Both the position numbers and the translations under genes were made by a program. This document shows, in pieces, positions 23,127 to 32,365 of a stretch of 64,000 nt of DNA. Origin of the DNA: Bacteroidales bacterium. GTDB lineage: Bacteria; Bacteroidota; Bacteroidia; Bacteroidales; F082. Within the stretch, counting starts at the first letter, position 1, and each line of letters begins with the position of its first letter. The DNA is taken from the NCBI GenBank assembly GCA_015493525.1, contig WGCY01000031.1, forward strand, positions 1 through 64,000. Direction: 5' to 3'. The notes beneath the pieces were generated by a model that did no database searches, had not been told where the DNA came from, and saw nothing but the letters and a program-made list of their open reading frames with translations.

Positions 23127-24501
23127 GATTATTCGTGTTTTCTGTAATAAGACTGGTTTCTTTAAGTACGCCTTTCAGTTCACTCACCGCCATCATGGGG
23201 AGGAAACGCAGGAACAACAGTATGCCAAGCACAAAAAAGCCGAGTGTCCCGACATAAATAGCTACTTCGGTAACTGTGGGGGTATAGGCATGCCAGGTAG
23301 AAGGCAGCCAGGTTTTGGAGAGGGAAGTAACCACAATGACAAAACGTTCAAACCACATACCAATATTGATAAATATACTGATAATGAATACCATAGTGAT
23401 ATTTGTACGTATCTTTTTAAACCAAAACAGCTGCGGGATAATGGCATTACAGGTAATCATAGCCCAAAATTCGAAAGCATAATCTCCGATGGCCCTGTTC
23501 TTGAAGAAGACATACATTTCATAGGGAGAGTCAGAATACCAGGAGATAAATATCTCAGAAATGTAGGCTACGCCCATAATCAGCGAAACAAAGGTCAGCA
23601 CCCGTGCAATGGCATCCAGATGCCGTTGGGTAACATATTCTTCATATTTATACACTTTCCTGACAATAATCATCATGGTCAGCACCATGGCAAAGCCCGA
23701 AAAGATAGCCCCTACCACAAAGAAAGGTGGAAAAATGGTGGAGTGCCATCCCGGAACAATACCCGCTGCGAAGTCCATGGCAACAATAGAGTGTACCGAC
23801 ACAACCAACGGAGCGGTCAGCCCGCCCATGAGCAGGGCAGCGGTTTCAAAGCGTAACCAGCCCCTCGCCGAGCCGAGCCAGCCAAAGCTGAGGATGCCGT
23901 ATATTTTCTTTTTAATTTTAGAGACTGTTCTTTCGCGAATACTGGCAAAGTCGGGCATCATACCCACATACCAAAACAGGAAAGAGGCAGTAAGATAAGT
24001 ACTTATGGCCGTAACATCCCAAAACAAGGGCGAGTTGAAATTCACCCATAGCGGGCCTCTCGTGTTGGGATAAGGAAACACATAAAAGCCATCCCAGATA
24101 CGTCCCATGTGAATCAGCGGGAACATTCCGGCAGCCATTACGGCAAAAATCGTCATGGCTTCGGCAGCACGGTTAATGGAGGTCCTCCACTTCTGGTGCA
24201 ACACCAGCAAAAAGATGGAGAAAGCCGTTCCGGCATGCCCTATCCCGATCCACCACACAAAGTTAATGATGGCCCAGCCCCAGGAAACGCTGTTGTTCAG
24301 CCCCCATGTTCCTGTACCTACGGCAATTGTGTTATAGAAACCCCAAACGCCCCAAATCAACATGGAGGTGGCAATAAAAGCGGCAACCCACCACCACGAT
24401 GGGGTTGTTTTGCTAAGCAACGGGTTGGTAATATCGCGTGTAATATCGTGATATCCTTTATTCCCTTCAATTAAAACGCCTCTTGCTTTAATATTATACA
24501 T
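23119..24501 (-). CDS. actC: Alternative complex III quinol-binding subunit ActC (NrfD family)
   Basis: 460 residues with ten predicted membrane helices of the NrfD/PsrC family. Typical features are WWIGIGHAGTAFSIFLL in the second helix region and HMGRIWDGFYVFPYPN after the third. It binds the menaquinol next to the ActB iron-sulfur domain and is a likely proton-translocating subunit. It begins 13 bases after actB and overlaps actD by 8 bases. Confidence 0.92.
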   Translation of the reverse strand: MYNIKARGVLIEGNKGYHDITRDITNPLLSKTTPSWWWVAAFIATSMLIWGVWGFYNTIAVGTGTWGLNNSVSWGWAIINFVWWIGIGHAGTAFSIFLLVLHQKWRTSINRAAEAMTIFAVMAAGMFPLIHMGRIWDGFYVFPYPNTRGPLWVNFNSPLFWDVTAISTYLTASFLFWYVGMMPDFASIRERTVSKIKKKIYGILSFGWLGSARGWLRFETAALLMGGLTAPLVVSVHSIVAMDFAAGIVPGWHSTIFPPFFVVGAIFSGFAMVLTMMIIVRKVYKYEEYVTQRHLDAIARVLTFVSLIMGVAYISEIFISWYSDSPYEMYVFFKNRAIGDYAFEFWAMITCNAIIPQLFWFKKIRTNITMVFIISIFINIGMWFERFVIVVTSLSKTWLPSTWHAYTPTVTEVAIYVGTLGFFVLGILLFLRFLPMMAVSELKGVLKETSLITENTNNHE

Positions 24502-24514
24502 AACCTGTTTTTTA

Positions 24515-27460
24515 TTATGCTTCTTTATTTCTGACTTTGGTTAAATAACTCAGTGATGGCAAAGTGTGCAATGATTCGAGCAGGTGATACATTCTGCCGG
24601 TATCATTGGATTCGCTCACCGTACTTTTTTTATCCAGTAAATTCCCAAATTGGATGGCATCTGTCGGACAGCTCTGCTGGCAGGCCGTCAGGATATCGCC
24701 ATCACGCAATTCGCGGTCTTCGGCCTTGGCCTGCAACTTTTTCTCCTGAATACGCTGCACACAGAAAGTACATTTCTCAACCACACCACGCTGGCGAACC
24801 GTAACATCCGGATTGAGTACCAACTTGCCGAGGTCACTGTTCATATTGTAATCGAAACTGTTGTTGTTGACGTATTCAAACCAGTTAAAACGCCGTGCTT
24901 TGTAAGGACAGTTGTTCATGCAGTACCGTGTTCCGATACAACGGTTATAGGTAACCTGGCTCAGCCCCTCATCGCTATGGCTCAGGGCGGCCACCGGACA
25001 AACATTTTCGCACGGTGCATTATCGCACTGCTGGCACATCACAGGCATGTGGAATACTTCCGGGTTATCCGCCATTTCCGAATAATAACGGTCGACACGA
25101 ATCCATTGCATGATCCTGCCACGTTTCACCTGCTCTTTCCCAACCACAGCCACATTGTTCTCTGCCTGGCACGAAATCAGGCAGTTACTACATCCCGTGC
25201 AGCTGTTCAGGTCAATGGATATCCCCCACTGGAAAGCATCAAACTTCGGTTCGGGGTATAAGCTGAAATTTTCACTTTTCAGGAATTTCTCATGTTCTTC
25301 GTTACCGGCGGCCGGATTTTTAATAAATTCCCCCAGTACGGTTTCGCGCACAATGGGCCGTCCTTCCATCACATGATGGGTCTGTGTAAGGGCCAGCGGG
25401 TAGGTTTTGGAAGTTTTCTTCAATGTTACCACGGTCCCCAACAGGTTTTTGGCACCACCGGAAACGTTCATCAAATGGTAAACGTTTTTTCCAACGCCAT
25501 CGCCCACTTTTCCGGCATGGCTGCGGCCATATCCTATGGCTATGCCCACAGTTCCTTCCGTTTGTCCGGGCTGGACCAAAACGGGCAGCTCCAGCTGGTT
25601 GTTTATTTGCACAACATCTTCCTGTTCCAGTCCCCTGCTTTTCGCGAAAGCGGGAGAAAGGGTAAGATAGTTGTCCCAGGTGGCCGTAGTAACCGGGTCA
25701 GGCATCTCCTGCAACCAGGGGTTGTTGGCATGTTTGCCGGTACCGGCAGAAATTTTTTCGTAAAGGGCCAACTCAACAGCTCCGTTTTTCGGTTTTGGGG
25801 CTTTTAGTTTTGCACCTTTATATTTCGGTTGTTCCATCTCGGGAGAGGCAAAATAATAAACCCCATCCTGTTTACATTTGAACCAGAATTTATCAAAGCC
25901 GGCAAACACTTTTTGTTTCGGGAAGAAGTTCGTCTTCCAGTTCTCCTCAAGATAATCCTGAAAAGATTTTCCTGCGCCAGTCCATGAAAGCAAGCTGTCC
26001 TGAAACTGGCGTGTATCGAAAATAGGACGAATGGCAGGCTGTGTAAAGCTGTAAAAGCCCGCAGCAGGCTCTGCATCGTTCCACGATTCGAGGTAATTGT
26101 TGTCAGGGCAAACATAATCGCAAAGTGCGGCTGTTTCGTCCATGGTGGTGGCAAACGACACTTTTAGCGGAAGCTTTTTTAGGGCTTTTGCCAGCTTATC
26201 GCTGTGGACACAATCATAAACAGGGTTGACATTGTAAAACAAAACGCCACCCGCTTTTCCCGACTGTATAGAGCTCATGGCCTGCTTCATATCGTTTTCC
26301 ATCCCCTGTTTCAGGTTAACGGGCGTGTTCAGGTCGATGGTTTTGCCATAACTGCCCAGCAGGCTGTTGATGGCGTTTACAATAAGTTGAATTTGCAAAT
26401 CATTCGTTCCGGAAACCACCAGTGATTTTCCTTTGGCTTTCAACAAATCTTTGGCCACCATTTTTACATCCGTTTTAACGGAAGGTGCACTGAAAACCGT
26501 GTTTCCGGTTTTTTTTGCCAGTGTGTTATACAATTTCAACAAAACGGCGGCTTCTTCCGAAGGTTTTATCTGGTAACGGTAGTCGGCATTGGAACCCGTC
26601 AGCGACATATTGGTTTCAAACTGGTAAAGACGTGTCATTTTTGTCTGTCCGTCTTTCAGTTTACGCCCTTTGGAAAATTGCTTGGAAAAGGTTGTCGGCA
26701 TAAGCCATGTTCCCAGGAAATCTGCGTTGAACCCGACCATCACGTCTGCACTTTCAAAATGATAAAACGGGATGACCGCTTTCCCGAAGTTGGTATCGTT
26801 GGCCTGGCGCATGGCCGACATGGGAAGGCTGTCGTATTGCAGCCATTTCACGTTGGGATATGCCTTGACAAATTCGCCAATCAACTTTATGGTAGAAGGG
26901 CTGATGAGTGTGGAAGTCATCAGGATAACCTCTTTGTCATCCCGCTGCAGCGTATCAAGTTTTGCCTTTATTTCCTGGTCAATGGTTTTCCAGTCGCCCT
27001 GTTTTCCGTTTTTCTGCGGGCCTTTGAGCCGGGCATCGTCATAAAGGTCCAGCACCGAAGCCTGAACACGGGCAGTTGTGGCCCGTTGCGAAATGGGCGA
27101 CAGGTCATTTCCTTCAATTTTAATGGGACGGCTTTCGCGGGTTTTCACCAGGATACTGCAATACTCATCGCCATCATAAAAGGTGGAAGCATAATAATTG
27201 GAAACGCCCGGGGTAAGCTCCTGGGGCCTGTTGAGCAATGGAATTGCCTTACGTACGGGCATTTGACAACTGGATACCAAGGCTACGGCACCCACCGAGA
27301 AGCCCATCATTTTTAAGAAGTCGCGGCGGCTTGATTTTCCTTTTATTTCGGATTCATCCAGGCCATCGATGGAAAATTCGGGCATGGCTTCTTTGTCAGA
27401 AGCACCTTTCCTTTTCATTTCCCTGTAAACTTCCAGACTTTGCCAGTATTTCTTCTCCAT
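24515..27460 (-). CDS. actB: Alternative complex III subunit ActB, fused molybdopterin-oxidoreductase-like and Fe-S protein
   Basis: 981 residues. A Tat-like motif SRRDFLKMMG near residue 42 begins the export signal, and the lipobox-like SSCQM follows. The long N-terminal part is the molybdopterin-oxidoreductase-like domain that in ActB lacks cofactor. The C-terminal part (about 750-940) carries four cysteine sets for iron-sulfur clusters: CTGCSNCLISCQ, CQQCDNAPCENVCP, CIGTRYCMNNCP and CTFCVQRI with a later CQQSCP. In the complex it links the quinol site in ActC to the ActA hemes. Lies 39 bases after actA. Confidence 0.92.
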   Translation of the reverse strand: MEKKYWQSLEVYREMKRKGASDKEAMPEFSIDGLDESEIKGKSSRRDFLKMMGFSVGAVALVSSCQMPVRKAIPLLNRPQELTPGVSNYYASTFYDGDEYCSILVKTRESRPIKIEGNDLSPISQRATTARVQASVLDLYDDARLKGPQKNGKQGDWKTIDQEIKAKLDTLQRDDKEVILMTSTLISPSTIKLIGEFVKAYPNVKWLQYDSLPMSAMRQANDTNFGKAVIPFYHFESADVMVGFNADFLGTWLMPTTFSKQFSKGRKLKDGQTKMTRLYQFETNMSLTGSNADYRYQIKPSEEAAVLLKLYNTLAKKTGNTVFSAPSVKTDVKMVAKDLLKAKGKSLVVSGTNDLQIQLIVNAINSLLGSYGKTIDLNTPVNLKQGMENDMKQAMSSIQSGKAGGVLFYNVNPVYDCVHSDKLAKALKKLPLKVSFATTMDETAALCDYVCPDNNYLESWNDAEPAAGFYSFTQPAIRPIFDTRQFQDSLLSWTGAGKSFQDYLEENWKTNFFPKQKVFAGFDKFWFKCKQDGVYYFASPEMEQPKYKGAKLKAPKPKNGAVELALYEKISAGTGKHANNPWLQEMPDPVTTATWDNYLTLSPAFAKSRGLEQEDVVQINNQLELPVLVQPGQTEGTVGIAIGYGRSHAGKVGDGVGKNVYHLMNVSGGAKNLLGTVVTLKKTSKTYPLALTQTHHVMEGRPIVRETVLGEFIKNPAAGNEEHEKFLKSENFSLYPEPKFDAFQWGISIDLNSCTGCSNCLISCQAENNVAVVGKEQVKRGRIMQWIRVDRYYSEMADNPEVFHMPVMCQQCDNAPCENVCPVAALSHSDEGLSQVTYNRCIGTRYCMNNCPYKARRFNWFEYVNNNSFDYNMNSDLGKLVLNPDVTVRQRGVVEKCTFCVQRIQEKKLQAKAEDRELRDGDILTACQQSCPTDAIQFGNLLDKKSTVSESNDTGRMYHLLESLHTLPSLSYLTKVRNKEA

Positions 27461-27499
27461 AATATTTAGAAATGGAATTAGTTTATAAAAATTTCGTTT

Positions 27500-28702
27500 T
27501 TAATAGTGGCACTTTGCACAATCTTCACCACCAATCATTTTTACCGTTACCAGATCAACTTTTCCGGCTTTTAGGTCTTCGTGTAGCTTTTTGTATGAGC
27601 CGTAAAATTTGTTGTTGGTAAACTGTACCTTGTGGGCCCGATGACAATCGAGGCACCAGCCCATGCTCAAATTTTTCACCTGGGCAATCTGATCCATCTG
27701 GGCCACATCACCATGACATTCAGTGCAATTCAGTTTCCCTACTTTCACATGTTGCTCGTGATTGAAATAGACGAAATCGGGCAGGTTATGAACTTTGACC
27801 CATTGGATGGGTTTCTTTTCTTTGATAGCGGCATAAATCTTGGCAATTTCTTTTTTGCCCGTGCGTTTTCCCGATTTTACCTGCGAATGGCAGTTCATAC
27901 AAACCGAGGCCGGCGGGATACCTGCATGCATACTCCTTTCGGCAGTAAAATGGCAATATTCACAATCAATTTGATTTTGGCCGGCATGTACCTTATGGGA
28001 AAACCAGATGGGCTGGTCAGGCTGATAATTTTGCTGACGGCCAAGCCCTGTAGCATAATCCCACGACCATTCGCCAATAATCCACAAAGCTGTCAGAAGA
28101 ATGACGTAATGTATCCATTTTGCCTTAAGATAATGGGTAAAGATAAGGTCTAATAAACTAAGTATCAATAAGACAGCGGATATAACAGCAAAAATGGCCA
28201 GGTTACGGCTTCCTTCCCTTTTCTCTTGAACGTAGCGTTCGGACAGGCTTATCTTTTGGACAGAAGCCGGAGAAACTTTTGCCGGCACTTTTTTCACTCC
28301 GGCAGAAGCAGGCAACTTACCCCCTTTTTTAATGTAAAGCAATATATCTTTAATCTGGGCATCGGTAAAGTTATGCGCCGGCATGGGAATTTTGCTGTAC
28401 TCATTGAAAATCTTCACGGCATCTTTGTCTCCCGCTTTGACCAATGCCTGCGAATTACGGATAAATTTAATCAGCCAGGCTTCCGGAAATTTATCCGTAA
28501 TACCTTTTAAATCGGGACCGACAAGCCTTCCACCGCCAATGGTATGACACGCTTTACATTGGGCAAAGTTTTTTTCTGCCTCAGCTGTCTGGCCGACCAA
28601 TGAAGAAACAGCAGTAAAAAAAAGGAGGAAAAACAAAAACAGGGGTGCCCTGAGGCGAATGATTTTCATTCTCCTGACATTCACGGACTTGTTCATTATC
28701 AT
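27500..28702 (-). CDS. actA: Alternative complex III multiheme cytochrome ActA with extra N-terminal cytochrome c domain
   Basis: 400 residues. A signal peptide is followed by a class I cytochrome c domain with CKACH (C49, C52, H53) and a probable axial methionine in PMPAHN (M107). After a linker and two membrane helices (about 168-188 and 195-212) comes the usual pentaheme part: CEYCH (C247), CMNCH (C268), CTECH (C326), CLDCH (C350) and CAKCH (C395). The total is six hemes instead of the five known for ActA of Flavobacterium johnsoniae. ATGs at 28702, 28696 and 28669 are all possible starts. First gene of the act operon. Confidence 0.92.
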   Translation of the reverse strand: MIMNKSVNVRRMKIIRLRAPLFLFFLLFFTAVSSLVGQTAEAEKNFAQCKACHTIGGGRLVGPDLKGITDKFPEAWLIKFIRNSQALVKAGDKDAVKIFNEYSKIPMPAHNFTDAQIKDILLYIKKGGKLPASAGVKKVPAKVSPASVQKISLSERYVQEKREGSRNLAIFAVISAVLLILSLLDLIFTHYLKAKWIHYVILLTALWIIGEWSWDYATGLGRQQNYQPDQPIWFSHKVHAGQNQIDCEYCHFTAERSMHAGIPPASVCMNCHSQVKSGKRTGKKEIAKIYAAIKEKKPIQWVKVHNLPDFVYFNHEQHVKVGKLNCTECHGDVAQMDQIAQVKNLSMGWCLDCHRAHKVQFTNNKFYGSYKKLHEDLKAGKVDLVTVKMIGGEDCAKCHY

Positions 28703-28796
28703 GATGTAAAGATTATCAGAATAAATTATTTTATTAAAATAAACAACAGTTAAGAAATATTAAATAAAGATATGTTACTCTTTGAATTTATGCTGA

Positions 28797-28829
28797 CAAA
28801 AATATTTAAAATTTTCTAAGAAACCCAAA
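28797..28829 (-). promoter_or_regulatory. Promoter of the alternative complex III operon
   Basis: On the minus strand TTTG (28826-28829) and TATTTTTG (28797-28804) are separated by 21 bases, close to the Bacteroidota -33/-7 arrangement. It lies about 95 bases before the actA start, giving a leader of roughly 85-90 bases. Confidence 0.55.
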
Positions 28830-28934
28830 CTTTTAGGCAATTAAATACCCGAATTCGTTATAATCACCTTACAAAAAACACTGTTTCAATAGTTTACAAG
28901 GATGATTTTTTTACTAACAGGTGTTGAAAAGTCC

Positions 28935-29582
28935 TTAGTCGTTTGCTTTCTCTTTCAGCAGGGGAACAAACCGGAAACTTCCGAATTTCTCACGGCCAAT
29001 TTTTCCGGATTTCGACTTCGTGTAACGCACCATGGTTTGAACCTCTGCCCCGCCAACAGGAGAAACCAAAACCCCGCCCGGTTTGAGTTGATCGAAAAGA
29101 CAGGAAGGTATTTCAGGGGCAGCAGCGGTTATCAGGACCCCATCAAAGGGGGCCTTCTCCGGCAGGCCGAGGTAGCCATCACCATAAAACAGGTGCACAT
29201 CAAATCCCAACCGGGGAAGAAAGTTACGGGCTTTTTCATAAAGTTTCTTCTGCCTTTCGATGGAATAGACCGCCACATTCAGGGCAGCCAGCACACAAGC
29301 CTGGTAACCCGATCCTGTTCCGATTTCTAGGATACGCATGCCCGGTTTCAGGTTCAGCAACTCCGTTTGGAAAGCAACCGTATAGGGCTGTGAAATGGTT
29401 TGTCCGGAACCAATGGGAAAAGGTTTGTCTTCGTAAGCATATTGTAGAAACCCCGAGTCAAGAAACAGATGGCGCGGAACACGGTAAATGGCTTCCAGAA
29501 TATTTTCATCGAGGATTCCTTTTTTCCGGATCTCATTCACCAGTTTGCGGCGCATGCCTTTGTGGCGATAGGTGTCTTCCAT
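28935..29582 (-). CDS. pcm: Protein-L-isoaspartate O-methyltransferase
   Basis: 215 residues, the normal Pcm length. It has the Pcm signature PFPIGSGQTISQPYTVAF (about 54-71) and the SAM-binding glycine motif EIGTGSGYQA (about 86-95), with PVGG and later FVPL. It methylates isoaspartyl residues in damaged proteins with S-adenosylmethionine so that they can revert. Divergent from the oxidoreductase gene at 29667. Confidence 0.95.
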   Translation of the reverse strand: MEDTYRHKGMRRKLVNEIRKKGILDENILEAIYRVPRHLFLDSGFLQYAYEDKPFPIGSGQTISQPYTVAFQTELLNLKPGMRILEIGTGSGYQACVLAALNVAVYSIERQKKLYEKARNFLPRLGFDVHLFYGDGYLGLPEKAPFDGVLITAAAPEIPSCLFDQLKPGGVLVSPVGGAEVQTMVRYTKSKSGKIGREKFGSFRFVPLLKEKAND

Positions 29583-29644
29583 TTATTAACATTCAAAGGT
29601 TGGTACTTTCTTTTTCCGGATGCGAATTTAAACATTTCAGTCAT

Positions 29645-29652
29645 TATTTTTG
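29645..29652 (+). promoter_or_regulatory. -7 element of the Gfo/Idh oxidoreductase gene
   Basis: TATTTTTG matches TAnnTTTG, 15 bases before the ATG at 29667, so the leader would be only about 8 bases. Confidence 0.4.
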
Positions 29653-29666
29653 GAAAAAAATAACCA

Positions 29667-30596
29667 ATGATTAAAATAGGTATTGTCGGCATTGACAAAA
29701 TCTCCTTAAACCACTTAAAAGCCATCAAAACACTCGCCGGGTTTCAATTCACGGGGATTTATGATTCACATACTGAAAATGCCCGTGAATATTGCGAAGA
29801 AAATGGGTTGAAATATTTTGATGACTACGGGGATTTTTTGCAAAATGCCGATGTGATAGACATTGCCTCGCCCCACTTAGACCATTTCCGGTACGCCGTG
29901 GAAGCCATTAAAAAATCAAAACACCTTTTTATTGACAGTCCGGTAGTTCGTTCACCCGAAGAGGCTTTGCAACTCATAAATTTATCAAACGAAGCAGGGG
30001 TAAAAGTCCAGGTCAATTATCCGGAACGCTATAACCCTGCCTATACCGCCACCCTTGCCCTGCTTTCCCATCCATTATACATTGAAGCACAACGCCACAT
30101 AGCCTTTGATGGTCAGCAAAAGGAGGTTCCCGTTATTCTGGACTTAATGATGCACGACATCGATATTGTACTGAGTATTGTAAAAGCCAATATCCGCACT
30201 GTACACGCTACGGGAGTGAAAGTTTTTAACGGCACACCGGACATTGTAAATGCCCATCTTGAATTTGACAACGGGGTTGTTGCCAACCTGACAGCTAACC
30301 GTATTGCTGCCAAAAACATCAGGCGAATGAAATTCTATCAGTATCAGGCACGCGTACAGACCGATTTTCTGAAACATCGTATAAAAATTCTGCGAAAGCA
30401 AAAGGATGCATCGGATGATTTGTTTTCTGTAAAAAACCTGAAAGCACCAAATGAAGACAAGTTGTTGACGGCACTCAGGGAATTTTACGATATACTGCTA
30501 CAAAACAAAAAACCTTCGGTAACCCTTGGGTGCAGCTACCAGAACCTGAAAACTGCTTTTCTTATCGCCGACAAAATACAAATGCTGACGACATGA
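29667..30596 (+). CDS. Gfo/Idh/MocA family NAD(P)-dependent oxidoreductase
   Basis: 309 residues. The Rossmann domain starts IKIGIVGIDKISLNHLKAI, with ASPHLDHF in the third strand region, and the family motif with VNYPERYNPAY follows at about 112-122; the C-terminal half is the mixed sheet domain. Members oxidise or reduce sugars, imines and biliverdin-type substrates with NAD(P). The catalytic EKP of the family is replaced by DSPVVRS here, so the substrate is open and an unusual activity is possible. Divergent from pcm and upstream of a sugar-phosphate transferase. Confidence 0.85.
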   Translation: MIKIGIVGIDKISLNHLKAIKTLAGFQFTGIYDSHTENAREYCEENGLKYFDDYGDFLQNADVIDIASPHLDHFRYAVEAIKKSKHLFIDSPVVRSPEEALQLINLSNEAGVKVQVNYPERYNPAYTATLALLSHPLYIEAQRHIAFDGQQKEVPVILDLMMHDIDIVLSIVKANIRTVHATGVKVFNGTPDIVNAHLEFDNGVVANLTANRIAAKNIRRMKFYQYQARVQTDFLKHRIKILRKQKDASDDLFSVKNLKAPNEDKLLTALREFYDILLQNKKPSVTLGCSYQNLKTAFLIADKIQMLTT

Positions 30597-30761
30597 TTTT
30601 ACAAACAGTAAAAACAGGGCTATTTTGGCAATAAGTCCCGTTCTTTTTCGTTAGCCAAAAAAGTAAAACCCGACAGGACAACCATGGACAAGACCAGTTT
30701 TCTTCAGTGGCCCGGTTTATTTCGACAAATGAAGTTCGGCAGGTAAAACATAAAATAATAG

Positions 30762-32177
30762 ATGAACAGACGATTACAGGTTTCAAAATATGCTTTCTTT
30801 GACTGGATAAGTGCCCTGATGGCCTGGGTCATCTTTTACCTTTTCAGGAAAATGACCGAAAACCCGTCCATTTTCCACCACCTTCATGAGATTTCCGATG
30901 ACCGAAAATTCTGGTTGGGAATTTTATTTATTCCTTTGTTCTGGTTAATCTTATACATTATGGCGGGCTCATATCGGCGCATATACCGAAAAGCCCGTTT
31001 GAAAGAGTTGGGGCAAACACTGGTTTCCGTCTTGATTGGTGTGGTTATTTTGTTTTTTGCCCTCATATTAGACGATCAGGTTCACGGGTACAGGGATTAT
31101 TATACATCTTTTTTGGTTTTATTTGCCTTGCAATTTGGTCTTACCTACACTTTCCGGCTTCTGCTTACCTCCCAAACCGTACGCAATGTGCACAATGGCA
31201 AAATCGGGTTTAACACGGTAATTATCGGCAGCAACGGAAACGCCGAAAGCATTTATCAATCCATTACCCATCAGGAAATCTCATCAGGGAACAAGTTTAT
31301 CGGTTTTGTCAATGTCCACGACCGCAAACACTTCAAAATGAGCAAGTACCTTCCTTATTTGGGGAACTACAAAATGCTCAACAACATTATAAAAGAGAAG
31401 CAGGTAGAAGAGGTAATTATTGCCATTGAACGCGTGGAGAAAGACACCATTCAGCGTATTATTATTGAGTTGGAAGATGCCAGTGTCATCATCAAGATTA
31501 TTCCTTTGCTCCAGGACATCATGTTTGGCTCGGTAAAGGTAGCCAACGTTTTCCATACGCCGCTTATTGAGATTTCGCCCGACCTGATGCCGGACTGGCA
31601 ACAATATTTAAAACGCTTTTTAGATATCTTTGCTTCTTCCATGGTACTTATCTTTCTTTCTCCCCTGTACCTTTTCACTGCTATTGGCGTCAAATTATCC
31701 TCTCCCGGTCCCATTCTTTTCAAGCAGGAACGTATCGGCCAAAAAGGGAAACCTTTTTTTATGTATAAGTTTCGCTCCATGTATGTAAATGCCGAAAAGG
31801 ATGGCCCCCAGCTCTCAGCTGAAGACGACCCGCGCATTACACCTTTCGGCCTGGTTATCAGAAAATACCGGTTAGATGAGATTCCACAGTTCTTTACCGT
31901 ATTAAAAGGACAAATGTCGCTGGTAGGCCCCCGCCCCGAACGGCAGTTTTATATTGACCAGATAATGCAAAAAGCCCCCCATTACAGATTGCTGCTTAAA
32001 ATTAAACCGGGGATTACTTCGTGGGGACAGGTAAAATATGGTTACGCTTCTACCATCGATGAAATGGTGGACCGGTTAAAATACGACCTGCTGTACCTGG
32101 AAAACATGTCCCTTTCCATGGACTTTAAAATCATGATTTACACCATTTTGATTGTCGTTCAGGGACGGGGAAAATAG
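30762..32177 (+). CDS. Exopolysaccharide undecaprenyl-phosphate sugar phosphotransferase (WcaJ-like)
   Basis: 471 residues. The first ~130 carry four or five membrane helices, followed by a cytosolic CoA-binding-like domain (TVIIGSNGNAESIYQSI) and a C-terminal bacterial sugar transferase domain (from about residue 283) with FKQERIGQ, MYKFRSMY, RKYRLDEIPQF and SLVGPRPE. It moves a hexose-1-phosphate from UDP-sugar to undecaprenyl phosphate to start a surface polysaccharide. No other polysaccharide genes are nearby, so it stands alone. Terminal GRGK is followed by a repeat tract. Confidence 0.93.
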   Translation: MNRRLQVSKYAFFDWISALMAWVIFYLFRKMTENPSIFHHLHEISDDRKFWLGILFIPLFWLILYIMAGSYRRIYRKARLKELGQTLVSVLIGVVILFFALILDDQVHGYRDYYTSFLVLFALQFGLTYTFRLLLTSQTVRNVHNGKIGFNTVIIGSNGNAESIYQSITHQEISSGNKFIGFVNVHDRKHFKMSKYLPYLGNYKMLNNIIKEKQVEEVIIAIERVEKDTIQRIIIELEDASVIIKIIPLLQDIMFGSVKVANVFHTPLIEISPDLMPDWQQYLKRFLDIFASSMVLIFLSPLYLFTAIGVKLSSPGPILFKQERIGQKGKPFFMYKFRSMYVNAEKDGPQLSAEDDPRITPFGLVIRKYRLDEIPQFFTVLKGQMSLVGPRPERQFYIDQIMQKAPHYRLLLKIKPGITSWGQVKYGYASTIDEMVDRLKYDLLYLENMSLSMDFKIMIYTILIVVQGRGK

Positions 32178-32218
32178 CCATTACAATTTTTGTCCACCAA
32201 AAGTTTTACCCTATCCCC

Positions 32219-32365
32219 CACACATCCAACATCCAAACATCCAACATCCCACATCCTACATCCAAACATCCCCACATCTCACATCCCACATCCTCACATC
32301 CAAACATCCCAACATCTCACATCCAAACATCCCAACATCTTCACATCCCAACATCCTCACATCCT
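32219..32365. repeat. Degenerate short tandem repeat of GGATGTTT/GGATGTTG type
   Basis: About 147 bases are built of 7-11-base words around ACATCC (plus strand) or GGATGT (minus strand), for example CCAAACATCCAACATCC. The tract begins 40 bases after the transferase stop and ends exactly at the stop codon of the DUF4294 gene on the other strand. It has a strong strand bias in base composition (C and A on plus). Reading frames through it are low-complexity and are not genes. Confidence 0.9.

Noticed and set aside
30620-30670. Terminator hairpin after the Gfo/Idh gene (TTTTGGC and GCCAAAA)
   Set aside because: The 7-base stem has a loop of about 27 bases and no T run, so it is too weak to support.
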